From NCBI RefSeq assembly GCF_900156625.1, contig NZ_FTOB01000003.1, positions 186,001 to 250,000 on the forward strand: a DNA stretch of 64,000 nt, written 5' to 3'. A model generated the notes under the pieces. That model made no database searches. It was not told the DNA's origin and worked only from the letters and a program-made list of their open reading frames with translations. Each line of letters opens with the position of its first letter. Position 1 is the first letter of the stretch. The position numbers and the translations under genes are program-made. Positions 53,609 through 63,013 of this stretch are shown here, one piece after another. The DNA comes from Zobellia uliginosa (GTDB lineage Bacteria > Bacteroidota > Bacteroidia > Flavobacteriales > Flavobacteriaceae).

Positions 53609-55339
53609 ATGCTCAGACTTATACTCTCAATTCTTCTGTTTTCGTTCTTTTTGGTTCTTCAGGGGCAAGATGCACGTCTACCTGCCGACCTAAGGCAGCA
53701 TAACCTTACCACGTATAATGCAAGTCTGTTCAATCCGGTGTTTTCACTAGATAGAAACAATGCCAATTCCTTGGCTTATTGGGTGCGTTGGCAGTGGCAG
53801 GCCATTGATGGAAACCCCACGACACAGTTTTTGAACTATACGCGAAAATTGAACAATAAGTCTACCGTAGGTGCAGCATTCTTTCAGCAAAACACGGGTA
53901 TTTATTTTGATACGGGCGGGGTGGTCAACTATGCGCAGAGCTTTGACCTGAACGAATCGGTAAAACTGGGAGTGGGTGTCAATATTTTTGGCTTTCAACA
54001 ATCCTTGGCCGACGATCGGTTTACGGTCGATCCTGATTTTCCCTTACCACAATCTTCTTCGTCCGCCGATGATTTTATCCTACAGGTGGCACCGGGCATC
54101 AGTCTTAGCGTAGAGCGACTGACTTTGGGGTTTGCCTCAGAAAACCTGATCGATTATAATTTTACGGAAAGGGAAGCGAACACGGAAAAAGAGGACAAAG
54201 TCTTTATGGGGCTTGTTTCTTACGATTTCCCTTTGACCTTGGGGACGGCTATGAATGCCTTTTTAAGACCGTCGATGTATTTGCGTACCATTCCGGGCGA
54301 ACCTAACCAAATAGGATTTAATGCACTTTTGAATACGAATAAATATTGGGGCCAATTGGGCTACAATAATTTTTATGGATACGGAGTAGGGGTGGGTGCT
54401 ACTTTTTTTAAGCATTTGTCATTAGGGGCCTTGGTTGAATTCGGTGCCGATTCATCTATAAGTTCCGAATCTTCCTTTGAGCTTATGGCCGCTTACTTTT
54501 TTGGTAAGCCCGAAGAGCGACATACAATGGTGGGTTATGTGGCTCCGGAAGAAAACGAATTGGAGCGAATAGAATCTGCCGAGGAAGCGGTTCAAGACGA
54601 TGACGTGGAGGAAGAGGTGGAAGAGGCCGAAGAATTGGCCGAAATATCCAAGGCGGTCGAGAAAGAGGCCAAGCGGGAAGAAAAAAGACGCCGCAAGCTT
54701 GAGAAAATGGCGCAGGATTCCGTAATAAAAGCCGAAAAGGAAGCTGCATTGGCACTCAAGAAAGAGCAGAAACGCCTTAAGAAAGAAGTAGAGGAACAGA
54801 TAGAGAAAGAAGAGGCCTTGGCGAAGGCAGGGGAAAAAGAGGAAAAGACCCAAGGAGGTAAGCGAGATGCAAAGGCCCAAGAGGCGGAACAAATTAGAAA
54901 ACTGGACTCTATTAATCAGGCGAAGCGGGAAGCGGCAATTGCGGCCGCCCGGAAACTAGCGGAAGAAAAACGAAAAGCCGAAGCGGCAAAGGCAGCGAAG
55001 CAGAAAGCCGAAGAAGAGGCAAAACTGGCCCAGCAGAAAGAAGTAGTGACGCCACGAAAAGGTGAGAAGTATGAAGAGGTACAAACGGAAGAGGGATTGG
55101 CACCGGGCTATTATTTGATAGCAAATGTATTCGGGACCAAAAAGTACTTCGAGGCCTTTATGGCAGATATGAAAAGCAAAGGATTACAGCCTAAGTCTTT
55201 TGTGCGTAGCAAAAACAAATACAACTACGTATACCTAGGTCGTTATGATACCATGGGGCAAGCCAGACAGGCCAGGGATGGCAAGTTCGATGGTAAGTAT
55301 ACCGGTAATACATGGATTTTTAGGGTGGTAGGGGAGTAA
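53609..55339 (+). CDS. PorP/SprF-type outer-membrane protein with TolA-like helix and SPOR domain
   Basis: A 576-residue protein. In order: signal peptide (1-19, ending LQGQ), a PorP/SprF-type beta barrel (about 25-305; NASLFNPVFSLDRNNANSLAYWVRWQW start, NFYGYGVGVGATFFKHL near the end), an acidic segment (about 315-350, EEEVEEAEELAEI), a long Ala/Lys/Glu-rich helix like TolA (about 345-490) and a C-terminal SPOR-like domain (about 500-576; APGYYLIANVFGTKKYFEAF, YVYLGRYDTMGQARQA). PorP/SprF proteins work with type IX secretion. Here a barrel in the outer membrane would be joined to a periplasmic rod that binds denuded peptidoglycan. It stands alone, without porK, sprA or OmpA genes nearby. Confidence 0.85.
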   Translation: MLRLILSILLFSFFLVLQGQDARLPADLRQHNLTTYNASLFNPVFSLDRNNANSLAYWVRWQWQAIDGNPTTQFLNYTRKLNNKSTVGAAFFQQNTGIYFDTGGVVNYAQSFDLNESVKLGVGVNIFGFQQSLADDRFTVDPDFPLPQSSSSADDFILQVAPGISLSVERLTLGFASENLIDYNFTEREANTEKEDKVFMGLVSYDFPLTLGTAMNAFLRPSMYLRTIPGEPNQIGFNALLNTNKYWGQLGYNNFYGYGVGVGATFFKHLSLGALVEFGADSSISSESSFELMAAYFFGKPEERHTMVGYVAPEENELERIESAEEAVQDDDVEEEVEEAEELAEISKAVEKEAKREEKRRRKLEKMAQDSVIKAEKEAALALKKEQKRLKKEVEEQIEKEEALAKAGEKEEKTQGGKRDAKAQEAEQIRKLDSINQAKREAAIAAARKLAEEKRKAEAAKAAKQKAEEEAKLAQQKEVVTPRKGEKYEEVQTEEGLAPGYYLIANVFGTKKYFEAFMADMKSKGLQPKSFVRSKNKYNYVYLGRYDTMGQARQARDGKFDGKYTGNTWIFRVVGE

Positions 55340-55426
55340 GTGGCCCAAAATCACATCCTGCACGAAAAGATGTTTTTATACTATAGGCTTGGGTAGAATG
55401 ATCGAGTCTGTGAAAGCGAAGCGGAC

Positions 55427-56023
55427 TTAGTTTTTAAGCTCCTTTTTTATTAAGACCTCGAGGTAGGCGATGGTGTTGACCAGATATTTTTTGTCACCGG
55501 TCATAGTGGCCATGGCAATAGCTCCTTGTATCATAGTAAAAAGTTGCTTGGCAAATTGGAGAGGGGGCACTGGAAGCTTGATTTCGTTATTCTTGACCCC
55601 GTTCTCGAAAACCAGGGCAATTTTACCTTCCACCTCTTTAATGGCTTCCTTGTTCGCTGCGGCCAGTAGCCTATTGTTGTATTGGGCGTCTACGCCGGTA
55701 TTCAGTATCGGGCAGCCTCCCATGCTCAAGGTAAACGAATCGTAATTTCTGTAGAAATCCGTTAGTTTGAATATTTTGTCCAAAGCCTTGCTTTCCGAAG
55801 CCAATACTTCGTCTATTTTGGAGAGTAACAAGTTGCTGTTGTACTGGAAAGCGGAAAGGGCCAAAGCCTCTTTGTTTTCAAAATTACCATATATGGCGCC
55901 CTTGGTCAATCCGGTAGCTTCCGTAAGGTCGCTCATGCTTGTGCCGATATAACCATGTTTGTTGAATACGGAGGCAACGGTCTTAATAATAAAGGCGGTG
56001 GTTCTTTCTGCTTTGGTCGACAT
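55427..56023 (-). CDS. TetR/AcrR family transcriptional regulator
   Basis: A 198-residue one-component regulator. The N-terminal helix-turn-helix is clear: AFIIKTVASVFNKHGYIGTSMSDLTEATGLTKGAIYGNFENKEALALSAF (description only; positions 9-58), with the GAIYGNFENK recognition-helix end. The C-terminal ligand/dimer domain is all helical and ends with a TetR_C-like AKQLFTMIQGAIAMA segment. No effector gene is adjacent on a shared promoter, so its target is unknown. It lies between the convergent PorP-like gene and clpB. Confidence 0.93.
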   Translation of the reverse strand: MSTKAERTTAFIIKTVASVFNKHGYIGTSMSDLTEATGLTKGAIYGNFENKEALALSAFQYNSNLLLSKIDEVLASESKALDKIFKLTDFYRNYDSFTLSMGGCPILNTGVDAQYNNRLLAAANKEAIKEVEGKIALVFENGVKNNEIKLPVPPLQFAKQLFTMIQGAIAMATMTGDKKYLVNTIAYLEVLIKKELKN

Positions 56024-56082
56024 GGTAGTTCTGTTTTATACGAAGATAAAAAAATTATATACTGCATGGTATATACCTTAAA

Positions 56083-56108
56083 AAAAAAGCATCCCTTTTA
56101 CAGGATGC
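56083..56108 (-). terminator. Terminator after clpB
   Basis: A 6-bp core stem GCATCC / GGATGC (56089-56094 with 56103-56108) with an 8-base loop; on the minus strand it is followed by eight T. It is 37 bases after the clpB stop and just before the TetR start. Confidence 0.75.
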
Positions 56109-56145
56109 CTTTTTTAGTGGAATATGTATTGAAAAATCGGTAAAA

Positions 56146-58746
56146 TTATTTCACCAATTCGTCTTGATTTCTAAAAACCAGTGCATCGTTAAATGAATCG
56201 ATAAGCACGATACTGTCGGCTTTTATGGTGCCGCTCAAGAGTTCTTTGGAAAGGTTGTTCAGCACTTCCCGTTGTATTACCCTCTTGATCGGACGGGCTC
56301 CGTACTGTGGGTCGTAGCCCTTGTTGGCCAAGTAATTGATAGCCTCTTCCGTAGCATCGATGGTAATATGTTGCTTCGCAATGGTTTTCTTTAAACTGTT
56401 TAACTGTAGTCTAACAATTTTGGAAATATCCTCGCGACTAAGCGGTGAAAACATGATGATGTCATCGATACGGTTAAGGAACTCTGGGCGTATGGTTTTG
56501 CGTAAGAGTCCTAGTACCTCCACACGTGCGGCTTCCGCAGCGCTAAAGGGGTCTTTATTGTTCTCGTATTTTTCCTGAATAATACTGCTGCCCATATTAC
56601 TGGTCATGATGATGATCGTATTCTTGAAATCGGCAACACGTCCTTTATTGTCCGTAAGCCTTCCTTCATCCAACACTTGTAATAAAATATTGAAGGTATC
56701 GGGATGGGCCTTTTCTATTTCATCGAGCAAAACCACGGAATACGGTCTTCTACGAACCGCTTCCGTAAGCTGGCCGCCTTCATCGTAGCCGACATATCCT
56801 GGAGGTGCACCGACCAATCTACTTACCGAGTGGCGTTCTTGATATTCGCTCATATCGATACGCGTCATGGCGCCTTCATCATCAAAAAGATAGGAAGCCA
56901 GGGTTTTGGCCAATTCGGTCTTACCGACCCCTGTCGTACCAAGGAACAGGAACGAACCGATAGGCTTGTTGGCATCTTGTAATCCGGCGCGACTTCTTCT
57001 AATGGCGTCGGATACGGCCATAATGGCTTCTTCTTGGCCTACGACCCTTTTGTGTAGTACATCTTCTAGTTTCAAGAGTTTTTCGCGTTCACTCTGTAGC
57101 ATTTTGGTAACGGGTATACCGGTCCATTTGGCCACGACTTCCGCGATGTCTTCGTTCGTTACCTCTTCTTTGATCATGGTGTCGCCCAACTGTTGCTCAT
57201 CGAGCGCTTTTTGGAGTTCTTCCAGTTTTTCTTGGGCTTCTTTGATCTTTCCGTACCTGAGTTCGGCTACTTTGCCGTAATCTCCGTTTCGTTCGGCGCG
57301 TTCGGCCTCATTTTTGAATTCCTCTATGTCTTGTTTCGTTTTTTGGATTTCATCAACGACCGATTTTTCACTTTCCCACTTGGCAAAGAGTTCGTTTCGG
57401 TCTTCCTTGAGGTTTGCCAAATCAACGTTCAATAATTTGAGTTTAGCCTTGTCGTTTTCCCTTTTAATGGCTTCGATCTCAATCTCCAATTGCATGATCT
57501 TACGGTCAAGAACATCTAGTTCTTCCGGTTTGGAGTTGATTTCCATCCGTAATTTAGATGCGGCCTCGTCCATGAGATCGATCGCTTTATCGGGAAGGAA
57601 GCGATTGGTGATATAGCGTTGCGAAAGCTCGACCGCGGCAATGACCGCTTCATCTTTGATACGGACCTTATGGTGGGCCTCGTATTTTTCCTTAATACCG
57701 CGCAGAATGGAAATGGCACTCTCGGTATCGGGCTCGTTTACCACTACTTTTTGAAAACGCCTTTCAAGGGCCTTGTCTTTTTCGAAATACTTTTGGTATT
57801 CATCAAGGGTCGTGGCTCCTATGGCCCGGAGTTCCCCACGGGCCAATGCCGGTTTTAAAATGTTGGCGGCATCCATGGCTCCTTGTCCGCCACCGGCTCC
57901 TACCAAGGTGTGTATCTCGTCAATGAACAATACGATATCGCCATCTGAGGAAGTAACTTCTTTGATGACCGATTTTAAACGTTCCTCAAACTCACCTTTG
58001 TATTTGGCCCCTGCAATAAGGGCTCCCATATCTAGGGAATAGATAATTTTATCTTTTAAATTTTCAGGAACATCGCCTTGAACGATCCTATGGGCCAAGC
58101 CTTCTGCGATGGCAGTTTTACCAGTACCCGGTTCGCCTACCAAAATAGGGTTGTTCTTTGTTCTTCTCGATAAGATCTGGAGTATACGTCGAATTTCTTC
58201 GTCACGTCCGATTACCGGGTCCAATTTACCGCTATCGGCCAATTCGTTAAGGTTTCGGGCATATTTATCAAGTGAGTTGTAGGTGTCTTCGGCACTTTGC
58301 GAGGTTACCTTTCCGCCTTTGCGCAACTCTTCTATTGCCGCTTTTAAGTCTTTCTCGGTGGCTCCTTGGTCTTTTAATATGCGCGAAATTTTACTGCTCG
58401 ATTTTAGGATGGCCAATAATAGGTGTTCAATGGAAACGAATTCGTCATCCATCTTCTTGGCAATGATACTGGCTTCGTTCAGGGTTTTACCTGCTTCGCG
58501 CGACAACATAAGGTCGCCTCCCGAAACTTTTGGAAAACTCTCTAGCTCCTTTGCTAAAATTTGTTGAAGCAAGGCTATGTTAATGTTCAGTTTTTTTAAA
58601 ATGAAGGGAAGTACATTTTCGTCGACTTCCCAAATGGCTTTGAACAAGTGTTCGTTTTCAATTTGTTGGTGGCCCAAACCCTGTGCAATCTGCTGGGCTT
58701 GCTGAATGGCCTCCTGTGATTTAGTGGTGTAATTATTAAAGTTCAT
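56146..58746 (-). CDS. clpB: ATP-dependent disaggregase ClpB
   Basis: An 866-residue Hsp104-class chaperone that pulls proteins out of aggregates together with DnaK. The Clp N domain covers 1-145. NBD1 begins near 160 with Walker A GEPGTGKT (204-211), the long coiled-coil M domain is about 410-530, and NBD2 has [15 protein letters not shown], Walker [13 protein letters not shown], a sensor segment [11 protein letters not shown] and C-terminal AAA lid. The absence of an IGF/ClpP loop and the presence of the M domain separate it from ClpA/ClpC. No CIRCE or other heat-shock operator was recognised upstream, but a hairpin is present. Confidence 0.98.
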   Translation of the reverse strand: MNFNNYTTKSQEAIQQAQQIAQGLGHQQIENEHLFKAIWEVDENVLPFILKKLNINIALLQQILAKELESFPKVSGGDLMLSREAGKTLNEASIIAKKMDDEFVSIEHLLLAILKSSSKISRILKDQGATEKDLKAAIEELRKGGKVTSQSAEDTYNSLDKYARNLNELADSGKLDPVIGRDEEIRRILQILSRRTKNNPILVGEPGTGKTAIAEGLAHRIVQGDVPENLKDKIIYSLDMGALIAGAKYKGEFEERLKSVIKEVTSSDGDIVLFIDEIHTLVGAGGGQGAMDAANILKPALARGELRAIGATTLDEYQKYFEKDKALERRFQKVVVNEPDTESAISILRGIKEKYEAHHKVRIKDEAVIAAVELSQRYITNRFLPDKAIDLMDEAASKLRMEINSKPEELDVLDRKIMQLEIEIEAIKRENDKAKLKLLNVDLANLKEDRNELFAKWESEKSVVDEIQKTKQDIEEFKNEAERAERNGDYGKVAELRYGKIKEAQEKLEELQKALDEQQLGDTMIKEEVTNEDIAEVVAKWTGIPVTKMLQSEREKLLKLEDVLHKRVVGQEEAIMAVSDAIRRSRAGLQDANKPIGSFLFLGTTGVGKTELAKTLASYLFDDEGAMTRIDMSEYQERHSVSRLVGAPPGYVGYDEGGQLTEAVRRRPYSVVLLDEIEKAHPDTFNILLQVLDEGRLTDNKGRVADFKNTIIIMTSNMGSSIIQEKYENNKDPFSAAEAARVEVLGLLRKTIRPEFLNRIDDIIMFSPLSREDISKIVRLQLNSLKKTIAKQHITIDATEEAINYLANKGYDPQYGARPIKRVIQREVLNNLSKELLSGTIKADSIVLIDSFNDALVFRNQDELVK

Positions 58747-58824
58747 CTTATATTGTTTTCTGTAGTTATTGTGTATTTTTGAGGTTGATAGGTCAACAAT
58801 CCTACCAATACCGAGTAGCGGACA

Positions 58825-58859
58825 AAATGTCTTGTTTTACTCGAAAATACAGGACATTT
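58825..58859. repeat. Inverted repeat in the clpB-ytxJ divergent region
   Basis: AAATGTC (58825-58831) and GACATTT (58853-58859) are perfect arms with a further partly paired TTGTTTT / AAAATACA inside. It lies 79 bases upstream of clpB and 54 before ytxJ. A second short repeat, GTTGA-TAGG-TCAAC, is nearer to clpB (about 58782-58795). Possible regulatory site; not CIRCE. Confidence 0.3.
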
Positions 58860-58912
58860 AGACAGTTGTAAGTTTTCGGTCAATGCTAAGACTTACCATA
58901 TAAAAATACGAA

Positions 58913-59308
58913 ATGGGTCTCTTTAATTCGATATTTGGAAGTAAAAATGAAGGTGAAAAGAAGGAAGAAAGAAAAATCCCCTGGGTTCCCCTTAGTTCGG
59001 TGGATCAATTGAGTGAGATCGAGCAGAAATCCTTGAGAAGGCCACAGGTGATATTCAAGCATTCAACCACTTGCGGAATTAGCCGCATGGTCTTGAACAT
59101 GTTTACCAAAAGCTACGCATTGGAAGACGGCCAAATGGATTTTTACTTTTTAGACCTGCATCGTCACCGTCAAGTTTCGGATGAAACGGGCTATAAGTTT
59201 CAGGTGATGCACCAATCCCCACAACTGTTGGTGATAAAGAACGGGGCCGTTGTAGCCCATGATTCGCATGGGTCGATCAATGACATCGATTTAGAAAAAT
59301 ACCTTTAA
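58913..59308 (+). CDS. ytxJ: Bacillithiol-system redox protein YtxJ
   Basis: A 131-residue thioredoxin-fold protein (DUF2847/YtxJ). A short basic leader (MGLFNSIFGSKNEGEKK) precedes the core. A single redox Cys54 is in FKHSTTCGISRMV, which is the typical monothiol TCGIS site. YtxJ proteins are proposed to be bacilliredoxin-like and are found in organisms that make bacillithiol; other bacillithiol genes are not in the window. It is divergent from clpB, in keeping with a stress-linked function, though that is inference. Confidence 0.92.
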   Translation: MGLFNSIFGSKNEGEKKEERKIPWVPLSSVDQLSEIEQKSLRRPQVIFKHSTTCGISRMVLNMFTKSYALEDGQMDFYFLDLHRHRQVSDETGYKFQVMHQSPQLLVIKNGAVVAHDSHGSINDIDLEKYL

Positions 59309-59364
59309 ACCAAGTTCATATAGTGAATTGGCCTAAAGGCATTTTTTAGATGAGACTACTGTTT

Positions 59365-60657
59365 TTAGCCTTTCTTTTTGGTTTCGAACGGAGGTAAAAG
59401 TTTGGTCCTGACCTCTCCAAATCCTATACGTACTTTATTGTTGGAGCAATGCCCCCTCATTATAACGGTGTCGTTGTCTTGAATGAACTTACGCTCAGAA
59501 CCGTCGTTGAGCTTTACGGGTCTGCTACCTTGCCATGATAGTTCGAGCATGGATCCGTATGAGTCGGGAGTCGGTCCCGATATGGTTCCGCTGCCCATCA
59601 TGTCGCCACTGTTCACTTTGCATCCGTTTATGGTATGGTGGGCCAATTGTTGGGCCATTGTCCAATACATGTATTTAAAGTTCGAATTGGAAATGGTGGT
59701 TTCGCTACCATCTTCGGTGGCGATACCTACTTCCAAGTTGATATCATAACTATATCTTTCTTTTTGCTGTAAATAGGGGAGTGGCTCCGGGTTTTGTTTC
59801 GGACTTTCAACGCGAAAGGGTTGAAGCGCGTCTAAGGTAACGATCCACGGTGATATCGATGATGCGAAATTTTTCGATAGAAATGGGCCTAGGGGCACGT
59901 ATTCCCATTTTTGGATGTCACGTGCACTCCAATCATTAAAGAGAACCATCCCGAAAATATATTCCTCGGCCTCATCTACGGAAACGGGTTCGCCCAAGGC
60001 GTTGGTATCGGTGGTAATAAAGGCCATTTCCAGTTCGAAATCTACGAGGCGCGAAGGCCCGAATACAGGGGTTTCTTCCCCTTTGGGGAGGGTTTGTCCC
60101 TGTGGCCTTCGAATTGGTGTTCCGCTCGGTACAATGGTCGAGCTTCTTCCGTGGTAACCTACGGGTATGTGTAGCCAATTCGGCATTAGGGCATTATCTG
60201 GGTCGCGGAACATGGTGCCTACATTGGTGGCGTGCTCCTTGCTTGAATAGAAATCGGTATAATCCCCTACCTGTACAGGTAACTGCATCTCAATCTCGTC
60301 CATGGAGAACAAGACGATTTTTTTATGTGCTTCATTGTTCTTTAGGGTTTCATTGTTGATATCGAATATTTCACTGATGCGGTTCCTTACTAAACGCCAT
60401 GTTTTCTGTCCGTCGGATATAAAATCGTTCAGGGTGTCCTGTAGAAAAATATCGTCGGTCAAGGGGATGTTCTCAAAATATCCGAGTTGGTGCAAAGCGC
60501 CTAAATCTATGGCGTGGTCACCTATTCGGGTACCTATGGTAATGATATCGTCTCGCGTTAGAAAGACCCCGAACGGTATGTTCTGAATAGGGAAATCGGA
60601 ATGTTCGGGCACTGGAAGCCAGGTTTGTCTTGATGGGTCGTTAGCATGTATAGGCAT
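59365..60657 (-). CDS. fahA: Fumarylacetoacetase
   Basis: A 430-residue hydrolase that splits fumarylacetoacetate into fumarate and acetoacetate, the last step of tyrosine breakdown through homogentisate. Metal/catalytic residues are visible: His169 in IPVGYHGRSST, Glu208 and Glu210 in VDFELEMAF, Asp242 in FNDWSARDIQ, and Asp135 region GDYTDFYSSKEHATNVG. The length matches the full-length eukaryote-type enzyme, longer than the small FAH-domain proteins. No other homogentisate genes (hmgA, hpd) are in the window. It is divergent from glyA. Confidence 0.96.
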   Translation of the reverse strand: MPIHANDPSRQTWLPVPEHSDFPIQNIPFGVFLTRDDIITIGTRIGDHAIDLGALHQLGYFENIPLTDDIFLQDTLNDFISDGQKTWRLVRNRISEIFDINNETLKNNEAHKKIVLFSMDEIEMQLPVQVGDYTDFYSSKEHATNVGTMFRDPDNALMPNWLHIPVGYHGRSSTIVPSGTPIRRPQGQTLPKGEETPVFGPSRLVDFELEMAFITTDTNALGEPVSVDEAEEYIFGMVLFNDWSARDIQKWEYVPLGPFLSKNFASSISPWIVTLDALQPFRVESPKQNPEPLPYLQQKERYSYDINLEVGIATEDGSETTISNSNFKYMYWTMAQQLAHHTINGCKVNSGDMMGSGTISGPTPDSYGSMLELSWQGSRPVKLNDGSERKFIQDNDTVIMRGHCSNNKVRIGFGEVRTKLLPPFETKKKG

Positions 60658-60734
60658 AGCGATTTTGTTAATTTATATTTAATAAATTCTTGATCAAATA
60701 TATTATTTTATGAGTTTTAACAAGAGTCAATTCG

Positions 60735-60742
60735 TACTTTTG
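60735..60742 (+). promoter_or_regulatory. Putative -7 box for glyA
   Basis: TACTTTTG fits TAnnTTTG and ends 26 bases before the glyA ATG at 60769. The -33 element is degenerate (no TTG at usual spacing). An AATTTAT / ATAAATT repeat lies upstream at 60670-60688. Confidence 0.42.
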
Positions 60743-60768
60743 CATCTCATTTAACAGAATATTTGCTT

Positions 60769-62043
60769 ATGCAACGCGACAATCGGATTTTTGAACTTAT
60801 AGCAGAGGAAAAAGAACGCCAAATAAATGGTATTGAGTTGATAGCCTCTGAGAATTTTACCAGCCCTCAAGTTATGGAGGCCGCTGGATCTGTGCTTACC
60901 AATAAATACGCCGAGGGTTACCCCGGAAAACGTTATTATGGTGGGTGTGAAGTAGTTGATCAAATAGAGCAACTTGCTATCGACAGGGCCAAAGAATTAT
61001 TTGGGGCCGCGTATGCAAATGTTCAGCCCCATTCGGGTTCACAGGCGAACGCATCGGTTTACCATGCCTGCTTGAAGCCTGGCGACACAATCTTAGGCTT
61101 TGATCTATCCCACGGTGGACATTTGACCCATGGTTCTCCGGTGAATTTTTCAGGAAGATTGTACAATCCTGTGTTTTACGGGGTCGATAAGGAAACCGGA
61201 ACCCTTGATTACGATGTTATTCAAGAAATAGCAACAAGGGAAAAACCGAAAATGATTATTGCCGGGGCTTCTGCCTATTCCCGTGATATGGATTTTAAAA
61301 GATTCAGGGAAATAGCCGACAGTGTAGGCGCTTTATTGTTGGCTGATATTTCCCACCCTGCGGGTCTTATAGCCAAGGGCATATTGAGTGACCCTATTCC
61401 ACACTGTCATATCGTTACGACAACGACCCACAAAACCTTAAGGGGCCCAAGGGGCGGTCTTATTTTGATGGGGGAAGATTTTGACAATCCTTTCGGTATT
61501 AAATTGAAGAACGGTAGTCTTAGAAAGATGTCGGCTCTTTTGGACTTGGCGGTTTTTCCAGGAAATCAAGGAGGTCCGTTGGAGCATATTATAGCTGCTA
61601 AAGCTATTGCTTTTGGCGAGGCACTTTCAGACGAGTTTTTGCAGTATATGATTCAAGTAAAGAAAAACGCTGCTGCAATGGCCGCCGCTTTCGTTGCTAA
61701 AGGTTACAATATTATTTCGGGGGGTACCGATAACCACATGATGCTTATCGACCTCAGAAATAAGGATATTACAGGTAAGGATGCTGAAAAAGTATTGGTG
61801 AAGGCCGATATTACCGCCAATAAAAACATGGTTCCTTTCGATGATAAATCACCGTTTGTAACATCGGGTATCCGATTTGGTACGGCAGCGATTACAACAA
61901 GAGGGTTGAAAGAAGCCGATATGGCTACCATCGTTGATTTGGTAGATGAAGTATTGACCAACGCCGAAGATGATGCCAAAATAGCCGCCGTTAAGAAAAA
62001 GGTAAATGCCTTGATGAACGGTAGGGAGCTTTTTAACGCTTAG
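60769..62043 (+). CDS. glyA: Serine hydroxymethyltransferase
   Basis: A 424-residue PLP enzyme that interconverts serine and glycine and feeds one-carbon units into tetrahydrofolate. The PLP Lys222 is in [27 protein letters not shown] and [15 protein letters not shown] are SHMT signatures, and [13 protein letters not shown] and the C-terminal [15 protein letters not shown] are in their usual places. The frame starts with a TTG two codons upstream; the ATG at 60769 gives the standard N-terminus. It is followed by an elaborate hairpin. Confidence 0.98.
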   Translation: MQRDNRIFELIAEEKERQINGIELIASENFTSPQVMEAAGSVLTNKYAEGYPGKRYYGGCEVVDQIEQLAIDRAKELFGAAYANVQPHSGSQANASVYHACLKPGDTILGFDLSHGGHLTHGSPVNFSGRLYNPVFYGVDKETGTLDYDVIQEIATREKPKMIIAGASAYSRDMDFKRFREIADSVGALLLADISHPAGLIAKGILSDPIPHCHIVTTTTHKTLRGPRGGLILMGEDFDNPFGIKLKNGSLRKMSALLDLAVFPGNQGGPLEHIIAAKAIAFGEALSDEFLQYMIQVKKNAAAMAAAFVAKGYNIISGGTDNHMMLIDLRNKDITGKDAEKVLVKADITANKNMVPFDDKSPFVTSGIRFGTAAITTRGLKEADMATIVDLVDEVLTNAEDDAKIAAVKKKVNALMNGRELFNA

Positions 62044-62076
62044 TTTGGCGGGTTAATTTTCTAGAATAAAAAAATC

Positions 62077-62161
62077 TATATAATCCCATCCCCCATCTAC
62101 GTAATTAAATTATGTAGCTATGGGGGAATTGATTATTGTGGGGAATGGGTGATTATATATA
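62077..62161 (+). terminator. Nested hairpin downstream of glyA
   Basis: The inner hairpin pairs CCCCCAT-CTACGTAATT (from 62090) with ATTATGTAG-CT-ATGGGGG (to 62126). Around it, TATATAATCCCATCCCCCA (62077-62095) can also pair with TGTGGGGAATGGGTGATTATATATA (62137-62161, read in two parts). The two structures share the C-rich arm, so they exclude each other. There is no clean T-tract right after the inner stem, so it is an unusual terminator or a 3' stabiliser. Confidence 0.5.
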
Positions 62162-62191
62162 TTGTTGTATATGGAAAAGACTTGTTCTTAC

Positions 62192-62584
62192 TTAATGGTT
62201 GAGCATGAATAGGTCTCCGTTTTCTATGGTAGTGCTTTTTAAATCGTAGATGACCGCATCATCTTCTGAATCAAAATAAAGTCCCCAATACTTGAAATAG
62301 TCTTTCTTTGTATTGTTGTCCGTTTCAATATTCATAATTAGAATATCGTTCTGTTCATTGTGTTTTTCCTCGAAAACGGGAACGTAGATTTCGTAAGGTA
62401 TTTCGGTTAGTCCCTTGCTGAAATGAACGTAATGTTTACAGATGGCCGCTATAACATCGTTTAGTTGCTCGGGGATGCTATTGTCGTAAATTTTGTTTAT
62501 GACTATGGCCGTGTCATTTAAGAAAAAAGTAAATTCTTCTATGTCTACCTGAGTTCCGCTTTTGGTAATAAGTTCATTTATCAA
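62192..62584 (-). pseudogene. Downstream half of a probably frameshifted gene
   Basis: A 130-codon frame with no usable ATG start: it opens with a TTG inside the end of the preceding ORF (11-base overlap). The product reads LINELITKSGTQVDIEEFTFFLNDTAIVINKIYD and then an acidic, probably globular domain ending GDLFMLNH; no family recognised. Upstream in the same frame the sequence stays protein-like (T-S-F-I-K-L-I-N-E-L-I), which suggests that it continues the neighbouring ORF after the loss or gain of one base at a run of four T (62599-62602, plus strand). Alternatively it is a separate gene started by translational coupling. Confidence 0.55.
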
Positions 62585-62849
62585 TTTGATAAACGAGGTT
62601 TTGCTTGGTTTGAAACTTCCCCATGTACCTCATATTGAAATGAAATAACATTTCGGCCAAGGAGATGTTGCAATTGAGTTCTATAGCCAAACTCGTCTTA
62701 AGATTTCTGTCGGTACAGTTTAGAATTGTAGCCTCGGCAAAGAAGAGTTTCTCCAAGCTATTTACAAAAGATTCCATCCCCTCAATTCGTGAATTGGGAG
62801 TATAACCGTTGGAATGGTCATTCCTAAAACTATCTAAATATAGTGGCAT
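62574..62849 (-). pseudogene. Upstream half of a probably frameshifted gene
   Basis: A 91-residue frame from the ATG at 62849. The product contains YLDSFRNDHSNGYTPNSRIEG and a helical region LKTSLAIELNCNISLAEMLFHFNMRYMGKFQ; I do not recognise the family. It ends soon after at QNLVYQIDK. Removing one A from the AAAA run at 62599-62602 (minus strand) fuses it to the next frame and gives one protein of about 218 residues. It lies downstream of the response regulator gene, beyond a terminator. A real short protein remains possible. Confidence 0.55.
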
Positions 62850-62903
62850 ATGCGCGGGGTTCTTCAACTTCAAAAACAAAGATAGTTTTCAGTGAAGATT
62901 GGC

Positions 62904-62940
62904 ATATAAAGAAAAACCCCATAAAAACTGGGGGATTTTT
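62904..62940 (-). terminator. Terminator after the response regulator gene
   Basis: AAAAACCCC (62912-62920) and GGGGATTTTT (62931-62940) form the stem, with the minus strand continuing GGGGTTTTTCTTTATATG. It lies 74 bases after the response regulator stop and 55 bases upstream of the small-ORF start. Confidence 0.7.
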
Positions 62941-63013
62941 CAAAATCATTAAGGTTAGATATTGCACTCGGATTATTCCTACGAAACGGGGTCAATGTTT
63001 TTGGGGAATGTCA

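Noticed and set aside
54452-54892. 146-codon minus-strand ORF rich in Leu and Phe opposite the PorP-SPOR gene
   Set aside because: Antisense of the Lys/Glu/Ala-rich helix gives an artificial hydrophobic product that mimics a membrane protein.
58747-58912. CIRCE heat-shock operator upstream of clpB
   Set aside because: No TTAGCACTC-N9-GAGTGCTAA match; the repeats present are of different sequence.
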